This document shows, piece after piece, positions 43,169 through 47,234 of a stretch of DNA of 47,234 nucleotides. Source of the DNA: an uncultured Oscillospiraceae bacterium (GTDB taxonomy: Bacteria > Bacillota > Clostridia > Oscillospirales > Oscillospiraceae); NCBI GenBank assembly GCA_947624065.1, contig CANQIO010000009.1, positions 1 to 47,234 of the forward strand. The letters run 5' to 3'. A program made the position numbers and the translations under genes. Each line of letters starts with the position of its first letter. Within the stretch, counting starts at the first letter, position 1. The notes beneath the pieces were generated by a model. That model saw only the letters and a list, made by a program, of their open reading frames with translations. It had not been told where the DNA came from and searched no databases.

Positions 43169-44980
43169 ATGCAGGAACTGAGAAACATCGCCATCATCGC
43201 CCACGTGGACCACGGCAAGACCACTCTGGTGGACGCCATGCTCCGCCAGTCCGGCGCCTTCCGCCAGAACCAGCAGGTCCAGGAGCGGATCATGGACTCC
43301 GGCGACCTGGAGCGGGAGCGGGGCATCACCATCCTGGCCAAGAACACCGCCATCCACTATAAGGACGTGAAGATCAACATCGTGGACACCCCGGGCCACG
43401 CCGACTTCGGCGGCGAGGTGGAGCGTATCCTGAAGATGGTCAACGGCGTGCTGCTGCTGGTGGACGCCGCCGAGGGGCCCATGCCCCAGACCCGGTTCGT
43501 GCTGGAGCACGCGCTGCAGCTGGGCCACAAGGTGATCGTGGTGGTCAACAAGATCGACCGGCCCGACCAGCGGGTCTATGAGGTCATCGACGAGGTGCTG
43601 GAGCTGCTCATGGACCTGGGCTGCACCGACGAGCAGCTGGACAGCCCCATGCTCTTCGCCTCCGCCCGCCAGGGCACCTGCTCCGTCAGCCCGGACCAGC
43701 CGGGCACGGACCTGACGCCCCTGTTCGACGCCATCGTCAACTATATCCCCGCGCCGGAGCGGAAGCTGGACGCCCCCTTCCAGATGCTGGTCAGCTCCAT
43801 CGACTACAACGAATATGTGGGCCGCATCGCCATCGGCCGCATCGAGCGGGGCCGGGTGCTCCAGAACCAGGAGATCGCGGTGTGCGACTACCACAACGAC
43901 CGGCCGGTGCGCCATGCCAAGGCCGTGAGCATGTATGAATACGAGCCCCTGGGCCGGGCCCCGGTGACGGAGGCGCAGGCGGGGAGCATCATCGCCATGA
44001 GCGGCATCGGCGACGTGACCATCGGGGACACCATCTGCGCCCCTGAGGTGGTGGAGCCGCTGCCCTTCGTGAAGATCTCCGCACCCACCATCGAGATGAC
44101 CTTCTCCGTCAACGACAGCCCCTTCGCCGGGCGGGAGGGACGCTGGGTCACCAGCCGGAACATCCGCCAGCGGCTGGAGCAGGAGACCTTGAAGGACGTG
44201 TCCCTGCGGGTGACGGAGACCGACTCCACCGACGCGTTCAACGTGGCCGGGCGGGGAGAGATGCACCTTTCCATCCTCATCGAGACCATGCGCCGTGAGG
44301 GCTATGAGTTCCAGGTGTCCCCGGCCCGGGTGTTGTACCGGGACATCGACGGGAAGAAGTGCGAGCCCATGGAGCGGGTAGTGCTGGACGTGCCCGGCGA
44401 GTGCGTGGGGCCTGTGATGGAGAAGCTGGGCCAGCGCAAGGGCGAGTTCATCCAGATGACCCCCGTGGGCACGCGGATGAAGCTGGAGTTTTTGGTGCCC
44501 ACCCGGGGCCTGTTCGGCTACCGGAGCGAATTTCTCACCGACACCCGCGGCGAGGGCATCATGGCCAGCGTGTTCGACTCCTACGCCCCCGTGAAAGGCG
44601 AGGTCAAGCGGCGCAATACCGGCTCTCTGATCGCCTTCGAGACCGGCGAGGCGGTGGCCTACGGCCTTTGGAACGCCCAGGACCGGGGGGCGATGTTCAT
44701 CACGCCGGGCACGGCGGTATACGCCGGCATGGTGGTGGGCGAGTGCCCCAAGAAAGAGGACGTGGTGGTGAACGTGTGCCGGTCCAAGCACCTGACCAAC
44801 ACCCGCGCCTCCGGCTCCGACGAGGCGCTGCGCCTTGTCCCGCCCCGGCAGATGAGTCTGGAGCAGTGCATGGAGTTCATGGCCGACGACGAGCTTTTGG
44901 AGGTCACGCCCGAGCATCTGCGCCTGCGCAAGGCCATTTTGAACCACGAAAAACGCATGAAGAGCCAGTTCCGGAAATAA
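43169..44980 (+). CDS. typA: Ribosome-associated translational GTPase TypA/BipA
   Basis: 603 residues, the standard length. GTPase motifs are [10 protein letters not shown] (11-20), the RGITI switch, [10 protein letters not shown] and [12 protein letters not shown]-like domains III and V and the TypA-specific C-terminal domain follow, with [19 protein letters not shown] and the [17 protein letters not shown] block that contacts the ribosome (quoted in part as [13 protein letters not shown]). It binds 70S ribosomes and supports assembly and stress growth. Monocistronic with its own promoter. Confidence 0.97.
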   Translation: MQELRNIAIIAHVDHGKTTLVDAMLRQSGAFRQNQQVQERIMDSGDLERERGITILAKNTAIHYKDVKINIVDTPGHADFGGEVERILKMVNGVLLLVDAAEGPMPQTRFVLEHALQLGHKVIVVVNKIDRPDQRVYEVIDEVLELLMDLGCTDEQLDSPMLFASARQGTCSVSPDQPGTDLTPLFDAIVNYIPAPERKLDAPFQMLVSSIDYNEYVGRIAIGRIERGRVLQNQEIAVCDYHNDRPVRHAKAVSMYEYEPLGRAPVTEAQAGSIIAMSGIGDVTIGDTICAPEVVEPLPFVKISAPTIEMTFSVNDSPFAGREGRWVTSRNIRQRLEQETLKDVSLRVTETDSTDAFNVAGRGEMHLSILIETMRREGYEFQVSPARVLYRDIDGKKCEPMERVVLDVPGECVGPVMEKLGQRKGEFIQMTPVGTRMKLEFLVPTRGLFGYRSEFLTDTRGEGIMASVFDSYAPVKGEVKRRNTGSLIAFETGEAVAYGLWNAQDRGAMFITPGTAVYAGMVVGECPKKEDVVVNVCRSKHLTNTRASGSDEALRLVPPRQMSLEQCMEFMADDELLEVTPEHLRLRKAILNHEKRMKSQFRK

Positions 44981-44987
44981 ATATAAC

Positions 44988-45059
44988 TCCGCCGCCCTCA
45001 ACAACTGAGGGCGGCGGACATTGTGGAAGGATCACGCCCCGGGGATGACCCCGGGGCGT
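44988..45059. terminator. Two hairpins between typA and the XRE gene
   Basis: Stem 1: 44988-45000 with 45006-45018, 13 pairs, five-base loop. Stem 2: 45034-45044 with 45049-45059, 11 pairs, loop ATGA, with a GTTT-like end on the plus strand. They separate typA from the convergent XRE gene ending at 45065. Confidence 0.6.
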
Positions 45060-45064
45060 TTGGC

Positions 45065-45289
45065 TTATACGAACAGATCGTCGTAGCTTACAGACAGGAT
45101 CTCCCGCAAAAACCGGATCTCATCGGCGTATATATGCCGCTGTCCTACTTCCATCTTTGCCAGGCCGCTTCTCGTGATGTCGCATCCCCGCACCTGAAGC
45201 CGAGCGGCTAACTGCTCCTGAGACATGCCCCGCTCCATCCGCAGACGCCGGATGTTCTGTCCCATCGCCTTGTCATACGAAGAGTCCAT
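45065..45289 (-). CDS. XRE-family transcriptional regulator
   Basis: 74 residues, one HTH_3 domain: NIRRLRMERGMSQEQLAARL, then CDITRSGLAKMEVGQRHI (recognition helix) and a C-terminal acidic tail. It is not closely similar to the XRE protein at 42769. It is divergent from a 55-residue gene, and the shared region contains a 10-base direct repeat, so it likely represses both genes. Confidence 0.85.
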   Translation of the reverse strand: MDSSYDKAMGQNIRRLRMERGMSQEQLAARLQVRGCDITRSGLAKMEVGQRHIYADEIRFLREILSVSYDDLFV

Positions 45290-45305
45290 ATCCTCAACAC
45301 CTTTC

Positions 45306-45369
45306 GCACTTATATTGGTGCACCATGTGTTGATTCTATGGAAAAAGCGTGCTATAATTGCACTTATAT
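45306..45369. promoter_or_regulatory. Promoter with paired operator-like repeats
   Basis: GCACTTATAT occurs at 45306-45315 and again at 45360-45369, on either side of a plus-strand promoter: TTGATT (45330-45335), 17-base spacer, TATAAT (45353-45358). The palindrome GGTGCACC (45317-45324) lies between. The 54-base step between repeats is about five helical turns, so one regulator dimer could bind each side. Confidence 0.6.
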
Positions 45370-45391
45370 AAGAGCAAACGAGGGTTTTATT

Positions 45392-45559
45392 ATGGACGGG
45401 AATGTGGACTATGCGGAGCTGTATCTGCGGATGGCGAGAGCGACGGAAAAGGCCATCCGCATCCTGGTCGAGGCACAGAAGGAATGTGAAGAGCTATACA
45501 TCCGGGCAGGGGAAGATAACGCGGTCATAAAACTGGACGACCACCGCAGCGAAAAGTGA
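45392..45559 (+). CDS. Small acidic protein of unknown function
   Basis: 55 residues from the ATG at 45392 (GAGGG upstream), a single predicted amphipathic helix: YAELYLRMARATEKAIRILV and then EAQKECEELYIRAGEDN. It has a strong promoter with regulator-like repeats and is divergent from an XRE gene. It could be a partner or effector controlled by that regulator; no family is recognised. Confidence 0.6.
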   Translation: MDGNVDYAELYLRMARATEKAIRILVEAQKECEELYIRAGEDNAVIKLDDHRSEK

Positions 45560-45593
45560 ATGGCGGCCGCCGCGAAAGATATCCAAAATTATT

Positions 45594-45622
45594 TTGACAA
45601 ACGGGGCATTCTATGGTATAGT
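45594..45622 (+). promoter_or_regulatory. Promoter of rpsO
   Basis: Consensus TTGACA (45594-45599), 17-base spacer, TATAGT (45617-45622). Confidence 0.85.
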
Positions 45623-45628
45623 ACCAGC

Positions 45629-45717
45629 GCTTGGATCGACCCGCGGACTTGGTCAGGGGCAAGGCCCCCTCACTCAGCCGCCGGGATTAGTAAAACCGAA
45701 AGGAAGGGCATAACACC
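45629..45717 (+). promoter_or_regulatory. Leader of rpsO, possible S15 binding structure
   Basis: About 90 untranslated bases with a GGGGC-AAG-GCCCC hairpin (45657-45669) and flanking pairable blocks. In many bacteria S15 binds its own leader to limit its synthesis; whether this leader does so cannot be seen directly. Confidence 0.4.
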
Positions 45718-45984
45718 ATGATCACCAAGGATCAAAAGACCGCTATCATCGAAGCCAACAAGACACACGAGGGCGACACCGGTTCTCCGGAGGTCCAGAT
45801 CGCCATCCTCACCGAGCGCATCAATCAGCTCACCGAGCACTTGAAGGTGCACAAGAAGGACAATCACAGCCGCATGGGCCTGTTCAAGATGATTGGCAAG
45901 CGCCGCCGTCTGCTGGACTACGTGGCCAAGAACGACATCGAGCGCTACCGTGCCATCATCGCCAAGCTTGGCATCCGTAAGTGA
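45718..45984 (+). CDS. rpsO: 30S ribosomal protein S15
   Basis: 88 residues, the exact family length. Conserved [19 protein letters not shown] (split as [11 protein letters not shown] and AILTERI), [11 protein letters not shown] and [11 protein letters not shown] bind helix 22 of 16S rRNA. It starts the rpsO-pnp pair, and a terminator between them allows rpsO to be made at higher level. Confidence 0.98.
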   Translation: MITKDQKTAIIEANKTHEGDTGSPEVQIAILTERINQLTEHLKVHKKDNHSRMGLFKMIGKRRRLLDYVAKNDIERYRAIIAKLGIRK

Positions 45985-46019
45985 GTTTTCGCTTACACTG
46001 AGGGGTATGAAGGTTTTTT

Positions 46020-46056
46020 GAGTGGGACAAGTTCATACTGTCCCACTCATTTTTTC
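46020..46056 (+). terminator. Terminator between rpsO and pnp
   Basis: Perfect 10-base stem GAGTGGGACA (46020-46029) with 46039-46048, then ATTTTTTCC. Read-through or a weak promoter after it must supply pnp. Confidence 0.85.
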
Positions 46057-46125
46057 CTGTGAAGTTTACCCGCGGCCGCGGGTTTTCTGGATAGAATTAG
46101 GTATGGAATGAAAGGAAAAGTACAA

Positions 46126-47234
46126 ATGATCATCAAGCACAAAACATTCGACAACCTGCACCGCTGGGAGATGGACTTCTGCGGCCGGCCCCTCAAGATG
46201 GAGGTGGGCCGGATGGCGGAGCTGTGCAACGCCGCGGTGCTGGTCCAGTACGGCGACACCACGGTGCTGTGCACCGTGACCGCCTCCCCCCGTCCCAAGG
46301 ACGGCATCGACTATTTCCCCCTCTCCGTGGACTTCAACGAGAAGCTCTACGCCGTGGGCCGCATCCCCGGCTCCTTCATGCGCCGTGAGGGCCGCCCCTC
46401 GCTGCCCGCGGTGCTGGCCAGCCGCCTGATCGACCGGCCCATGCGCCCGCTGTTCCCCTCCGACCTGCGCAACGACGTGGTCATCGCCTGCGAGGTCATG
46501 AACGTGGACCGGGACTGCTCTCCCGAGATCACCGCCATGATCGGCGCGGCCGCCGCCGTGTCCATCTCCGACATCCCCTTCAACGGCCCCATCGCCGGCA
46601 TCGTGCTGGGCTGGGACGGGGAGAAGTACCTCTTCAACCCCACCCACGCCGAGAAGGAAGTCAACCAGATGACCGTCACCGTGGCCGCCACCCACAAGAA
46701 GATCGTCATGATCGAGGCCGAGGCCAAGGAGATCCCCGACGACGTGATGTACGAGGGCATCGTCCAGGCCCATGAAAAGCTCCAGCCCGTGCTGGACCTG
46801 ATCGACCAGATGGTGGCCGAGGTGGGCAAGCCGAAGTTCGAGTATGAGCACGCCGCCTTCGACGACGAGCTCTTCGAGACGCTGGTGGCCAACGAGTTCG
46901 AGGGCATGGAGCACTGCATGGACACCGACGACAAGAACGTCCGGGAGGCCCGCGTCAACGAGTGGGTCACCGCCATGCAGGCCAAATACGGCGAGGACCA
47001 CCCCGACATGATGCAGTATATGGACGAGATCCTCTATAAGCTGCAGAAGAAGGTCGTGAAGAAGTGGCTGCTGGCCGGCAAGCGCGTGGACGGCCGTGCC
47101 ATGAACGAGATCCGGCCCCTGGACAGCCAGGTGGACGTGATCCCCGGGGTCCACGGTTCCGCGCTGTTCACCCGCGGCCAGACCCAGGTGCTGTCCATCA
47201 CCACCCTGAACACCCTCTCCGCCGCCCAGAAGCT
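46126..47234 (+). CDS. pnp: Polyribonucleotide nucleotidyltransferase, 3' end beyond the window
   Basis: The phosphorolytic 3'-to-5' RNA-degrading enzyme PNPase. The frame is open from the ATG at 46126 (AAAGGA 9 bases upstream) to the window end: 369 complete codons, roughly the first half of the protein. The first RNase PH domain is seen: VGRMAELCNAAVLVQYGDTTV, a SVDFNEKLYAVGRIPGSFM loop with the FFRR-like FMRREGRPS, and SRLIDRPMRPLFP. The helical linker and the start of the second RNase PH domain (GKRVDGRAMNEIRPLD) follow. Encoded next to rpsO, as in most bacteria. Confidence 0.97.
   Translation, partial: MIIKHKTFDNLHRWEMDFCGRPLKMEVGRMAELCNAAVLVQYGDTTVLCTVTASPRPKDGIDYFPLSVDFNEKLYAVGRIPGSFMRREGRPSLPAVLASRLIDRPMRPLFPSDLRNDVVIACEVMNVDRDCSPEITAMIGAAAAVSISDIPFNGPIAGIVLGWDGEKYLFNPTHAEKEVNQMTVTVAATHKKIVMIEAEAKEIPDDVMYEGIVQAHEKLQPVLDLIDQMVAEVGKPKFEYEHAAFDDELFETLVANEFEGMEHCMDTDDKNVREARVNEWVTAMQAKYGEDHPDMMQYMDEILYKLQKKVVKKWLLAGKRVDGRAMNEIRPLDSQVDVIPGVHGSALFTRGQTQVLSITTLNTLSAAQK

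Overview
The window comes from the chromosome of a GC-rich Firmicute, most likely a gut clostridium of the Oscillospiraceae group (Flavonifractor/Oscillibacter type). The signs are a class III (Clostridia-type) fructose-1,6-bisphosphatase, classical -35/-10 promoters with 17-base spacers, purine-rich Shine-Dalgarno sites with TTG and GTG starts, a PgsB/PgsC module, and the Gram-positive order rpsO-pnp. The species assignment is inference from style and gene content. No tRNA, rRNA or CRISPR array was recognised by eye.

Layout. 1-2330: the right end of an integrated mobile element, with a BRO-N antirepressor-like gene cut by the window edge and a large serine recombinase that overlaps it by 4 bases. 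2422-5536: a three-gene operon with its own promoter, coding for a small AAA/ABC-type ATPase, an HNH nuclease and a DUF262 protein. It looks like a Septu (PtuA/PtuB)-like antiphage module with an added third component and is the best candidate for an undescribed system here. 5640-11078: dihydrofolate reductase, then (reading leftward from 10991) a carbohydrate ABC importer with solute-binding protein, two permeases, an esterase and a DUF624 membrane protein. A divergent RpiR-type regulator starts at 11299. 12158-16149: three uncharacterised genes, two of them membrane anchored. 16199-24168: a leftward set of eight genes (secreted C69 dipeptidase, DUF6305 lipoprotein, DctM-like permease, a 57-residue membrane protein, an AstE/AspA-type zinc deacylase, PgsB, PgsC, poly-gamma-glutamate system protein), probably handling gamma-linked or other peptide/amino-acid polymers.

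24680-31522: a secreted parvulin-type foldase, a MATE exporter, a two-component system, and class III fructose-bisphosphatase. 31641-33877: a polar amino-acid ABC importer (permease, ATPase, lipoprotein). 33934-34929: asparaginase. 35091-39812: a Gld-like ABC operon (ATPase, permease, GldG-like auxiliary protein, DUF4340 protein) with overlapping genes. 39936-41309: a second MATE exporter. 41470-42996: a small, more AT-rich island with an AIPR/DGQHR-like protein and an XRE regulator, possibly a second defence locus. 43169-47234: housekeeping genes typA, rpsO and the start of pnp, interrupted by a small XRE regulator and a divergent 55-residue protein whose shared promoter is flanked by a 10-base direct repeat.

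Most of the long antisense reading frames in this GC-rich DNA are shadows of the genes listed and were left out. All family names come from sequence motifs read by eye; no database search was possible.
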